Source: Mrakia gelida
Lineage: Eukaryota > Basidiomycota > Tremellomycetes > Cystofilobasidiales > Mrakiaceae
Assembly: GCA_024345305.1 (NCBI GenBank)
Contig: BRON01000008.1
Location: 186,001 to 250,000, forward strand
Length of the DNA stretch: 64,000 nt
Reading direction: 5' to 3'
Positions 42,005-52,668 of this stretch are shown here, piece by piece. Under the pieces are notes generated by a model. That model did no database searches. It was not told where the DNA came from and saw only the letters and a list, made by a program, of their open reading frames with translations. How positions within the stretch are numbered: the stretch's first letter is position 1; the number at the start of each line of letters is the position of its first letter. A program made the translations under genes and the position numbers.

Positions 42005-45000
42005 ATGTCGACTACGCTCCTCCACATTCAGCACCATCCTCAACTCTCGAGCCCTCCCTCCTCGTTCACTCCTCCTCGTTCTCCTCGCCATCCTACTCCC
42101 TCTCCCCCGCCTTCACCGTCACCTCGAGCGAAAGGCAAAAGCAGAGCTCTCGTCAACGTCTTACCAGTACCTCAGACCGAACAACTCCATCACGAAGACG
42201 GAGACGACGAAGGAAGCAGTACCAACAACAGTCCTTCAAAACCTTCAACTTCCACCAGGAGGACGACTAGGGGAGGACTCGTAGGAGGGAGGAAGCTTCC
42301 GACCGAGGGTGTCATTCGAGAGGAGAGAACCAAAGGAGACGCTCGTAAGGAGCTGCCGGAAGGCTCAGACGGTGAAGAGGAGAACGGCTGGGGATGGGAA
42401 GAGGAGCATCTATGGGGAGAGGTAAGTCCCACGTTTCTCGAGGAACAAAAAAGGGCAGGAGCGAGGGAAGTCTCGAGGGGCGAGAGCGAGGTGACCACTT
42501 CCGAGCGGAGATACTGATCGAAGTCTTTCCCTGTTTCGCTCTGTTTTCATCTACTCTACAGAACTTCTGGGGTGAGTCCTCCGTCTTCAGTTCTATCACT
42601 TTCCTTCACCTCGAGAAATGCATGCGGGCGAAGCATCCCGCGAAAGAGGGCCGAGCGACGCAAACAAAAGCTCAAGCTCACCTCGCCCCCTCCTTCCCCT
42701 CCTTCCTTCTCAACTCTTCCTCGTCTATCCCACAGTCACTCTGCAAGACCTCTCCACCCAAGCCATCTTCTTCGCCAACCCTCGAACAGGAGAATGCTCC
42801 TGGCAACCTCCGAACGGAGTCTACGTCCTTCCCATCCCTCCAACAGGACAGTGGTGGTGCCTCAACGACCCGAATCGATCCAACCTCCCTTACTTCTACC
42901 ACACCCTCTCCCGCGAAACAAGATGGACCAAACCCGACGTTTCTCTCATCATCCCTCTCGCCTCCATTCAGATGAACACCCTAGGAGCTCCCCCATCCAA
43001 ATCGTTCCAACGTCGTCGCAGCGCGAGCGCTCTCGCAGCTCCTCCTCCAACTACGAACTCGTCGTCCTCCCTCAGCGTCAACTCCAACTCCCCCTCTGGC
43101 AAGATACGAACGTCAACGAGCAGGACTTCGAAGAGCTCGGCACCTCCTTCGACGACGCACGGGAGAGGAGGGGTTCATCAGCAGAGCTTCAGTGCAGCAG
43201 CCGAGGAGCTGAAGAACGCGAAGGCTGAAGGAGCTGGATCGTCGCCGATGGAGTCGAGGAACAACAGCAGTGGGAGTGGGAAGGGGACTCCTGAGAAGAG
43301 TGGTGGCGGTGGAGTGCTGGCTATGGGGAGGAGGATCAGGGAGAGAGCGATGAGTGGACCGATGGCTCCTCCTGCTGAGCCATCGACGGAAGGGAAGAGA
43401 CCGAAGCTGGAGAGGCTGAGGACGGATTTGAAGGGCAGGAATATTGGAGAGCCGAGTTTGGATCTGGGTGAGTCGAGAGGCGTCGAGCTACTTGTGCTGG
43501 GAAGGACGAGGGAGCTGACTCTGCTCGTTTCTGTGTCCATTTCGCAGGTGCTCGAACGAGGATGTCGCCCGTCAAGACTTCGTCGAGCGACGGTCCTGTT
43601 GTTGTTCCTCCTTCGATCAACACCAAACGATTCAGTACTGGGTACGTTGCTCGCTTCTCTCCTTACTTCGTCAGAAGCCGACCCAGCTCAAGACTGATCC
43701 CCGTCTCTTTCGTTCGTCTACGCAGAGAACATCGAATCCTCCCCACCGACCTCTCTTCGGAGATCCAGCAGTTCTCCGTCAAGGAATTCGCGGATCGGTT
43801 CTTCTCGACGAGTCATACCCAGGGAGTCCTCTGGAGGAAGAAGGTCCCCGTGGAAAAGATGATGGTCTGGCAGAAGGTTCGGCTCTTCATCTCGTCGTCT
43901 TCTCTTCTCGACGCGTCGTCGCCCTCGCCCTTCCTCCGCTGACTCCCCTCTCCTCCTTTTCTCCGCTCTTTAGGCCGCAATCACCACCCCACTCCTCACA
44001 CTCTCGTCCTCCCTCAAGTCAACCGCCGTCAAGATCTTCAAGGTCATCCAGCGAGCGATGGGCGAACGAGATCGCGTCGTCGACATCCCTACCCTCTCGA
44101 CTTCCTCGTCCACCTCCTCTTCGAACTCAGGTCACGGACTCGCTGGAGCGAAGAGCAGTCCACCTCCGATGTTGACGGATAGGGAGGTGATGCTGAGCGA
44201 GGTGAGATGGATGTTGAGTGTTGGGATCAGTCACGTCGAGTTGAGGGATGAGGTTTACTCGCAGCTGGTGAAGCAGTTGAGTCAGAATCCGAACCTGTGA
44301 GTCCAACCGTCCTGTCCCTCTTGAACTGGTCCCCACACGCGCTCGCTCGTGCTGACCTCGTTCCCTTCATTCGTTCGTGCCAGGTCGTGCGTCTTCCGAG
44401 GATGGGAACTCCTCAGCGTCCTCGTCGTCACCTTCTCGCCTTCGAAGAACTTCGCCGAGTACCTCAAGACTTTCATCAAGACTACTACGAGGTCGACGGA
44501 TCAGACGGACGAGATCGGAGCTCGGGTTCAGATCATGGCTTCTCGTGAGTTCGACCTTCGAGCAGCTCGACTCGGCCGCGAGAGCTCGCTCGCTGACTTC
44601 TTTTCTCTCCTTTCGTCGATCAGACTGCCTCGAACGACTCCTCGCCAACAAGCCTCCCAAGGGAAAAGCTCCTACTATCCTCGAGATCGAGTCTGCTATG
44701 GTTCGTCGCTCGCTCTCCGTTCCCTCCCTTCGTCGACCTCCTTCTGACCTCTCTCTCTCTCTCTTCACCCCATAGGGAGCCGCCTTCAACCCCTCCGTCT
44801 TTGGCTCCACCCTCACCCAAACCCTCCAAATCCAATCCGAACTCTACCCCGACGACCGAGTCCCCATCATCCTGCCCTTCCTCGCCAACGGAATCCTTGC
44901 CCTCGGAGGACCTTGCACCGAAGGTATCTTCCGTGTCCCTGGAGACGGGGATGGCGTCGCGATGCTCAAGGATCGGATCGATCGAGGACAGTACCAGCTC

Positions 45001-45815
45001 AGTGGAGTGGACGATCCCAACATCCCGGCGAGCTTGTTCAAGCTTTGGTTGAGGGAGCTGCAGGAGCCGTTGATTCCTCCCAACAAGGTGAGTTCGGGAC
45101 GCGTCTTCTCCTCGTCTTTCGAATCTTCGCTGACCTTCCCCTTGATCGTCCTTCTCTTCATACAGTACAACGCTGCGCTCGCCGTCGCTGGAGACCCTGA
45201 TGCTGTCTGCGACCTCATTCGAACACTTCCTCGGTTCGTCGCGTTCTCCTCTTCGACCTTCCTCCTTCGCCTCTCCTCCCTCTGACCTCGATCTTCCCCA
45301 TTTATATCACTCTCAGTATCAACCGAGCCGTCGTAGTCTTTACGATCTCCTTCCTCCAACTCCTCCTCGCTCATCAAACCGAGACCAAGATGACCGAAAT
45401 GTTCGTTCGACCAGCCCCTCGCTTCGTCTCGTCCAGCCTCCTTCCTTCTCTCCCCTCGCTGACTCTTCGTTTCGATTTCGCCCTCTACAGGAACCTCGCA
45501 ACGATCTTCGCTCCCAACCTCCTCCGCTGCCCAGTTGACGCCTCCCTCCCCGAAGCCTTCACCGTCGCCTCAGCCGTCCCAACCCAATTCGTCAACTCGG
45601 CCTTCGAACGTTCGTTCGTCCTCAACCTTCTCAGGAGACTCGTCCCTGAGGAGATTGACGACTATGTGAGTGGTCTCGCTGCCTTCTCTCCGCCCTCGCG
45701 AGCTCAAACTGAGCCTCGTTCTCTCTCATCGCGTCTCGACCAGATTCCCCAATTCGGCGTCCCTCCCTCTCCACCTCAGAGCTCGCCTCCTAGGCAGAGG
45801 AATGGAACCGCTTAA
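42005..45815 (+). CDS. WW-MyTH4-RhoGAP protein (ARHGAP39/Vilse type)
   Basis: Thirteen exons (42005-42421, 42562-42571, 42736-43467, 43548-43641, 43726-43876, 43974-44296, 44384-44544, 44624-44700, 44776-45087, 45166-45233, 45317-45400, 45491-45665, 45744-45815) give 891 residues. Exon 2 has 10 bases and supplies the first Trp of WW domain 1 (NFW, then AIFFANPRTGECSWQPP). WW2 is WWCLNDPNRSNLPYFYHTLS..TRW. MyTH4 follows (FSVKEFADRFF to LERLLANKPPKGK). RhoGAP has the arginine-finger loop GGPCTEGIFRVPGDGDG, then LFKLWLRELQEPLIP, and NLATIFAPNLLR. This layout defines the ARHGAP39 group, GAPs for Rac/Cdc42-type GTPases in polarity and actin control. An alternative 3' exon may exist at 46104. Confidence 0.92.
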
Positions 45816-46608
45816 CATGTTACCCCCTTCGCATCTCCCCATCTGTATCCCTATATATCTCCGACGGAAACGCTTTCCTTACCTTACTGTATTCCCATCT
45901 CGTTCTCGTCTCGCTTCGCTTTCTTTCGACTTCTTGGAACCCACCCACTCGCTACTCGCTACCCGTATGGAATGAATCGCATTGGTCTTCTTCCCTTGTG
46001 GGTTTGTGGTAGTGGGAGAGAAATCGGGGAAGAGAGTCTGAGTTGAGGTGAGAAAGAGCGTCGAAACTGACGCGTCTCGCTCGCTGGTTCGTCCGTTTCA
46101 CAGAAAGCCAAATCGGACGCGAAGAGGAAGGAAGCTTTGGCTCTCGAGACCCAGTCGAAGAAGTTGCAGCTGGCGGAGAGGTTGGAGGCGGAGGCGAAGG
46201 CGTTGAGAGAGCAGGCAGTTCTGTAGACGGGAGGCGGAAGGACGGAATCGACGAGGCTTGACGAACGATTGAACGACGGCTTGCTACCTTACTTCCAGTT
46301 GGAATTGAATCTTGTTGATTTGATGTGAGGACGCTGAAGAAGGCCGTATCGATATCCATCGCCAAGTCTGGAGTTGAAAGTGCTGTGGAAGGGAGAAGAA
46401 CGAAGGAGGGCAAGGTCAGCGACGCGTCGAAGAAAGCTGAGATCGAGGATGCGAAAACTCACGCACAAAATGGAAGATAAGGGTATTGCAATGTATGTCT
46501 GAGAGCGGAGTGCAGCGAGAGGAGAGTCAGCATAATGAGCGACGACTGCAAGACGAGGACGAGGACGAAGACGAAGGGAGGGAGAACGAGCTCACGAACC
46601 TTCCTCTA
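45816..46608. other. Gap with an isolated coding-like exon and 3' UTR introns
   Basis: Beyond the RhoGAP stop the + strand carries the coiled-coil exon described separately. On the minus strand, behind the F-box stop, intron-like units occur, for example a donor at 46460 and an acceptor near 46384. No separate complete gene is supported. Confidence 0.4.
46104..46226 (+). CDS. Coiled-coil exon, possible alternative 3' exon of the RhoGAP gene
   Basis: After a clean intron end (CTGAC near 46067, TTTCACAG at 46096-46103) 40 codons run to TAG: KAKSDAKRKEALALETQS, then LQLAERLEAEAKALREQAVL. Lys/Glu/Ala/Leu heptads and coding-type third positions make it look translated. No start codon or first exon of its own is visible. 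It begins in phase 0, the same phase as the RhoGAP donor at 45665, so splicing 45665 to 46104 would replace the 23-residue Pro-rich end by a 40-residue coiled coil. It could instead be a remnant of a lost gene. Confidence 0.4.
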   Translation, partial: KAKSDAKRKEALALETQSKKLQLAERLEAEAKALREQAVL

Positions 46609-47703
46609 TCACTCCTCCTCCTTCATCGGCACCCTCCGCCTCTGATCCACCACCTCCACCTTCAACATTCTCCCCATCTCTTCATGAAGCGTATCCCTCC
46701 CCTCCTCTATCATCTGCCCTTCCTCCTCAGTCCTCACCATCACTATAACTCGCCACTCCGTCCCTCCCACAGGACTCCCAAGCATCGTCAACCCCATCCC
46801 AAGCGCGATGTAATGAGCCTTCGGCAGGTCATACCACTGCTGCGAGATATCTATCGAGACCACCATCCCACCATCTGGAGGCTCTCGATCGTCGTTGACG
46901 CTGTGAAAGAGGATAGGGTCCTCTCTCGAACTCCTCACAGGCATCGCTCCCGCCAGAACCACCTTAGGGACGTCCTTCCAAGACCTGACCATCGCTGCCA
47001 TGCAGTGGGGACCGACGCTGATCGATCGGGGCCAAAGCTGCTCGCCCTTTGAGAGGGGAACGTCGTCCGGACGCGTCGCGGTTGAAGGGCGGGAGAAGAT
47101 GAGGGTTGAGGGGAGAAGTTGGGAGTAGATGTCGTGGTGGCGACCTCGAGGGGAGAGGGAGCGATAGGTGAGCTCCAGGGATTGGAGACGAAGGGGGGAG
47201 GAGGAGATCCGATGAGGGAACATGAGGGGAGGGGAGGAGGAGTCGATGTGGAAGTGGAGGTGTTGGATTTGGTCGAGGGAGAGGAATGGATGGAGTCGAG
47301 GATGGGAGGTGGTTGGGTCCTGGAAGGGGGAGAGGGAAAAGATCCAAGGCCGTCAGATCGAGATGTTCTTGCAGTACAAACGATCAGCCCTCGATGGGAC
47401 GAAGCAGGAGATAACGACGACGCGAGCTCGACTCCGTCCGCCGTCGACTCGTCCCAGCTCCTCCCTCTTCCATCCGACTCCCAACGAAACAGCTCGTAAA
47501 CTCACCCGTTCACAGAAGAGTTGGCCGTAGCTCTCGGCATTCTTGAGCGCGACCCGTGTGTAGAGGAAAGGCGAGACGAACTTGAGGAGCTCGAAGGAGA
47601 GTTGGGCGCATCTCCCGAGCGTTTGAGGGTCCGCGAAGGAAACGATGAGGAGGACGAGTTCAGTAGGGAGACCAAGGTCGTCGTTGATGTCAATTTGTTG
47701 CAT
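46609..47703 (-). CDS. F-box-like domain protein, paralogue of the 13.2 kb gene
   Basis: Two exons (47703-47506 and 47319-46609) give 302 residues. The F-box-like start reads LGLPTELVLLIVSFADPQTL, then CAQLSFELLKFVSPFLYTRVAL. The second exon begins DPTTSHPRLHPFLSLDQIQHLHFHI, as in the paralogue. The C-terminal part has DVPKVVLAG, MVVSIDISQQWYDLP and WRVIVMVRTEEE and ends in an acidic EEE. It likely recruits a substrate to an SCF ubiquitin ligase. The target is unknown. The stop is a double TGA TAG. An upstream intron in the 5' UTR is probable (47860-47712). The single coding intron lies at the same place, after the CER segment, as in the paralogue. Confidence 0.8.
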
Positions 47704-48101
47704 GCTGGGAGCTGAGAAGGTCAAGAAGCAGACGGAAGGGGAGCATCGAAGGAGGGAAGGAGGCAAAGGAGGATCGAAGTCAGCTCAGCCGCTTCGCTTC
47801 GACTGCTGCCGTTCGAGAAACGTTCCGATTACGATTTCAACGAGAGTTCTGGAAACTCACATGGGTTGATCCTACGGGGAGTGGTGTGAGAGCTGGTAAA
47901 GGCGTTGGTGTTTTCTCTGGGTGAGGGTTTGAATCCACGAAGGGGCTAAGGGAGAGTTCGGGCACTTTGGATCGAGCTGACCTCCAACTCCACCAGCTCT
48001 CCTTCCCTCCCTTCTTCCTTTGCCGAAACCTTCTCTTCGCTCTTGCAGCCTCGAAATAGCCCTACATCTCAATCACTCGTCTATAGCTCTCGAAATCCAG
48101 G
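47704..48101. promoter_or_regulatory. Divergent gap between F-box-like gene and BET1
   Basis: About 400 bases. On the minus strand a GTGAGT donor at 47860 and a CTCAG acceptor ending at 47712 frame a probable 5' UTR intron of the F-box-like gene, with the ATG eight bases into the next exon. Confidence 0.5.
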
Positions 48102-48982
48102 ATGCCACCAAGAGCAGGGTCCGTCGTCTCGTCCTTCTCCCTCCCCTCCTCTCGCCTCGCTTCGCTTCCCTCCGCTGACCTCTGCTTCGCTCCCTCCTCC
48201 CATCTCACAGAACTTCTTCAGATCAGGTCTATGAGCAGCAGAACGATGAACGTCTGGACGAGCTGCATGGCAAGATACGGGCTCTGAGAGGTGTGAGTAC
48301 GACCTCCAATTCTTAGCGAGGAAGGAGCAGTGCCCGTCAGCTCCATCTCTTGTCGGTCGTCGAGGGCGTCGAGCTAGCTGGTCGCTCTCCTTCGGGAGAC
48401 GGATCACTATCAGCCGGAACTCTCTGAAGGGGCTGGAGAGAGCCAGTCCGAGGATCTGAGGATAGCAGGACGCTCGGTCGAGACAGGGAAGGACGAGCGG
48501 ACGGACCCTCCCTTCTCCTTGTCTCGAAGCTCAAAGCTGACCTTCTTCCTTCCTCTACGCCTTGCCCTTACCTCTTCAGGTTACTACAGATATTTACTCG
48601 GATGCAGAGCGACAAAACGCTCAGCTAGACAACACCGTTCGTCCCTCCTTCCCTTGCTCATCGCTCCTCTCATGCTCTCGCTTCGTCTCGTTCGAGCTCA
48701 CCTTCTCTCCCCTCCCCTCCCTTCCTCCTTGCCTTCCTCTGCTCCCCACTCCTCCTCCTTCACATCCCTTTCCCCGTCTAGACCAACACCTTCGGCTCCT
48801 TCACCTCCTCGTTCCTTCGAACAACCACCAACTCAGCTCGAACCTTCGCCAACACGTCAGGCATCAAGCAGTATCGTCTCACGTTGTACATCGTCGCTGG
48901 ATTCGTCGGCATGTGGATCCTGTGGAAGCTCGGGGCTAGTCATTGGGGAAGGGAGGTAGACCCGACTGTGGTGTCGCTGTAG
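48102..48982 (+). CDS. BET1: BET1-type Qc-SNARE
   Basis: Four exons (48102-48118, 48211-48292, 48580-48636, 48782-48982) give 118 residues. A single SNARE motif runs from about residue 8 to 62: QQNDERLDELHGKIRALRG, then VTTDIYSDAERQNAQLDNT, continuing FGSFTSSFL. It is followed by a C-terminal membrane anchor (LTLYIVAGFVGMWILWKL) and a short lumenal tail. Size, order and the KIRALR core fit Bet1, which drives fusion of ER-derived vesicles with the Golgi. The related Sft1 (intra-Golgi) is the main alternative. The sequence alone does not fully separate them. Intron 2 is long (287 nt). Confidence 0.8.
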
Positions 48983-49970
48983 ATGAGCCTTGGCAGATGC
49001 CGTGGGTTTGGCTTTGGGTTCGACGAGGGAGGGAAACGGAGGATCGAGACGACGTCGGATTGAAGGAGCGCGAGGGAGTGACGAGGGAGGAAGGGAAGAA
49101 CAGATAACGATACGACACGAATTCAGATATCAGCTAGCTTTCATCATCTCCGTCTTCGACCGTGCTGGTCCGAAAGAAGAGACGACGACGGTTGGGAGAA
49201 GACGAGGAGTTGCGTTCTGATCGTGAGTCCGTGAGTTCTTTTCATCCACCTCTTCGCGAGCTCGGACTGACCGACTCTCCCTACTTCATTTCAGTCGGTA
49301 TGATCATCTTCCAATGCTCAGAACGACGTTCGAGAGTTCGCTGCTCGCGTGAGTCCTCGATCCCTCCTCGTCGCCGTCGTCCGTTACGACGCGACGCAAC
49401 CTCAGCCTAGGAGAACCGTCTCGCTGATCGGTTTCGAACCTTCCTTCCTCTCTCCGTCTCAGGGCGAACCTGCGCTAGATAGGCAGCTATCTAGCCTAGG
49501 TGAAGAGATGTAGAAAGAGTCCCTGTCTCTTGGCTCGACCTGATTCAGGAACGAGGGCGAGGGGGGGCTCGAGCTTGTTCTCTGCCTTTCCTCCCAACCA
49601 CCAGCATCGTCGTTTAGAGGATCTCGTTCTCTCGATCCAAAGGTTCGTAGTACCGAGACCCGTCTACCTAGCGAATCAAGGTGAGGAAGGGGAGTTGAAG
49701 AATGACGGACGGCGCGAGGCGACGAGGAAAGCTGAAGCGAGCTGACCTCGAAACCTTCTCCACTCTCTCCTCGAAACAGCTTCCTACTTTTTCTTGCCGG
49801 TATTCACTTCCCAAACAGTACGTTCCGATTTCGTTTCCCCTTGCTGGAACTTGAACTCTTCAACCCTTGCAGAAGAAGAGGAGCGAGTGCTCGACGAGCT
49901 CGAAGGACGAACGTGAGAGTCTCATTGAGGCCCTGACCCCCTTCCCATCCCTGCTCCTTTGCTCCCTAGA
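48983..49970. other. Gap with intron-like signals and a hairpin
   Basis: Several GTGAGT or GTGAGG donors with branch and acceptor motifs follow each other (for example 49243 to about 49294, 49349 to about 49462, 49680 to about 49780). The exon-like pieces between them carry stops in every frame. This may be a spliced long leader of the downstream gene, a non-coding transcript, or a decayed gene. Confidence 0.35.
49474..49495. repeat. Perfect 9-bp hairpin
   Basis: GCTAGATAG (49474-49482) and CTATCTAGC (49487-49495) are exact reverse complements around a 4-base loop GCAG. It is followed at once by CTAGG and a GTGAAG. Confidence 0.65.
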
Positions 49971-51841
49971 ATGCTCTATCATAACCAGCTCGTTCTGCTG
50001 CTTGGGTCTGCTCTCGTTCTTCTGGGGTCTTTCGAGGGCGCAGAGTCGAGGATCGTTGCAAGTTTGGGTTTCTACCCGACTTCGGCGTGATCGACCAAGC
50101 TCACGATCCTCTAAGCTGACCTGTCCTTACTCCCCATCCCTCTCATCGCTCTCTTAGGTCCCTTCAGTACGCCGTCTAGCCTTCGATCTCGTGTCTGCTG
50201 CCTCGAACGAGCTTCCCCTCCTGACTACTCGTCTTCGTCTTCGTGCTGCTTTCAACAGGGGTGTCAGACCTCGTGCGCTGATTTCATATCGCTGAGGGAC
50301 TCCTCCCTCTGCGCCACCTTCAGAGATCAGGGTCCCGGAATTGCCAGCTTCGATTGTGAGTTCGAATCTCTGATAGATTCGTCGCTCGTTCTCTTGCGCT
50401 GACGCGATGCTCTCGTTTCCGTTTCCTCGCAGGTATGTGCACTAGAGGATTTCCCTCCGCTCAAGACGAAGTGAGCTCTACTTCTCGATATCTTTTCCCT
50501 CGTCGAGTCGAGGCTGACACCTTCCCTCCTCCTTCTCGCGCTGCGAAGTGCGCGCGTTGCGTCTTCGTCGTCTCTCCGAACGGCCTCACCATCGACGGAA
50601 GCGCCGTGACTCCTGCAGCGCATGCTTCTGATCGAGCGGAGGACTGGTAAGTACCAAGTGACGTAACACGAAGGCGAGGTCTTCTCGTTCTGCAATGTCT
50701 GCGACGTCGAGCTCATCTCAACTTGTTCTTTTTCTTCGCTCGCTTCAGCACGAACTGGGGAGCTTCGGTCGCCGCCACCTCAGTCGCAGCCGTGACTTCG
50801 GATTTGGACCAGCCTGTTCTCAAAACTTCGACCTCCAGTCCATTGGCGGCAGCTACTTCGACCGTCGCAGCTACCACTCAACCCGCCTTCTCCCCTGCCG
50901 TCTCCGTCCCTCGCACCATCTCCTCTCCCCGCACCACCTCCTCTCCGTCAACTCCCACGCCCGGACTCAGCAACTCGACTGGAGAATCCCCAAAGAAATC
51001 GACCAGCATTGGGTGCGTCCTTCGCTTTCTTTCCTTTCGCGACTCGAACAGCGAATCGAAGCTGAGCTCGTCGCGTCGCTTTCTTGCCCATCTAGACCCA
51101 TCGTCGGAGGATTTGCCGCCGGAGTCGTGCTCCTCCTCGCAGCTGGTCTCGCCTTCTTCCTTCGAAAGCGTCGAGCTCGATCTTCTGGGAGTGGCAGAGA
51201 GGACGAGGAGGAGTCGGAGAAGTGAGTCGCGTTCGAACCTCTGGCCTCCTCCGCTTGCTTCCGGCTCGGAACCGAAGATCACAAGATACTGAACACGTCT
51301 TCCTCTCTTCTCCTCGCTCTCCAGGGCAGATGAAGCCTTCGATCCCAAGACTGAGCCCGACTCTTTCGCCGTCATCGAACCCTTCACTGTGAGTTCTCAA
51401 TTTCGTTCTCCTTTCTCGACTTCGGTCAGTCTCACACCCACTTACGCATCTTCATTTTTGATTCATATTAAGCACACCGCTCCTGCAACGACTGCTTCCC
51501 CCATCGCAGGCTCGGAATCCAACTTCGACGCGTCTCGACACGACGGCTACTTCCTCGCTCCCCTCCATTCGCTAAACTCCCCTTCCTTCAACTTCAACTC
51601 TACTCGACAACAAGTCCCAGCCTCAACCTCTTCCTCTACTTCCAAGGCCTCCGAATACCGACCGACCTTCGCTGCAAGACCCAACGCGACCGCCCAACCG
51701 ATGGGAGGAGGAGCGACGTCGACGGCGTTGGCCGGAGCAGGGATTGAGAGGATTAGAGACGTTATCTACCACGAGGATGGAGGCGCCGTTGAGGAAGTCC
51801 CACCTTCCTACGGCGGTGGGCGAGGAGGAGACAGGGCTTGA
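49971..51841 (+). CDS. Cys-rich single-pass surface protein with PPSY tail
   Basis: Nine exons (49971-50086, 50168-50192, 50259-50355, 50433-50470, 50549-50646, 50749-51012, 51096-51221, 51325-51388, 51473-51841) give 398 residues. A signal peptide (LVLLLGSALVLLGSFEGAES) precedes a domain with at least seven cysteines (GCQTSCADF, LCATF, DCMCTRGF, CARCVF, EDC). A Ser/Thr-rich stalk, one TM helix (IVGGFAAGVVLLLAAGLAFFL), a basic stop (RKRRAR) and a 190-residue cytoplasmic tail ending EEVPPSYGGG follow. The layout matches fungal wall-stress or CFEM-like surface receptors. The PPSY suggests ubiquitin ligase binding. Introns 4 and 8 must end in AAG (50548 and 51472). The second exon is only 25 nt and uses a GTCTGC donor, the weakest join. 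Confidence 0.7.
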
Positions 51842-52668
51842 GGTCGTTCGTGGTTCGTTTTGCTTTGTTTTCGCTTCCTTCTTTCTTTCTCGCTCCTCCA
51901 CACACTCGTTTCGCTTCATCCTCCTTCTCTCTCCACTCATAATCCCTCTATACTTATCTCACCCCGCCTCACATACCTCCACTCATTCGCTTCACGTCTT
52001 GTACATACTGGAGTCTTTCTCCTCTCCTCGTCGCGTCGACTCCTGCTCTCTCTCCAACTCTTACCCCCTCATCACGGCTCGTTCCCATAAAACTCTACTG
52101 CTGACCACGCTCTCAGATATCGAACTTTGTGCATCACTTCCTGTGGGCATCTCGCTCCTTCTTCGGGAGCATCCGAGAAGGAAAGCTCGAGTTGTTGAAC
52201 TGAGTCTCGACTCGTCGCCGCTCATCCTGTCTCCTCCCGCCTCCTTTCCTTTCTTCGTGAAACTCCCTGTCACTCAGATCGAATTGGATTCAGGAGAAAT
52301 AATCTCCTGCGCCCCGCTGGGTAGCTCTTCTCTTCTTCGCGTCGCTCATGTAGTCGAAGCTCGAGCCTTGAAGAGAGTCGACGCGCGCGTCGTTCTTTCC
52401 TCGCTGAGCTCCTCTGTCTTTCTTGCTTTGATAGCGACAACACAGTCTCCATCCATCGTCCATGAAGCAAAAAGTGTTGTGTTTCTCGCCTCGGGCGAGG
52501 CCTAGCGACCGTGGAGCGAGTCACGAGCTTATGTGTCCCTCGAACCTCACCTCAACAGAATTGACCTTCCCTCCTTCTTCCCTCCGACCACCACACTCCT
52601 CCAGTACTCTTCCACAAACCTAGCACAACCTCTCTCTCTCTCCACTTCAAACAACCTTCTCGAGCACA
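51842..52668. other. Gap upstream of four-TM copy 3
   Basis: 3' UTR of the surface protein gene, then promoter and pyrimidine-rich leader of copy 3. No exon supported. Confidence 0.4.
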
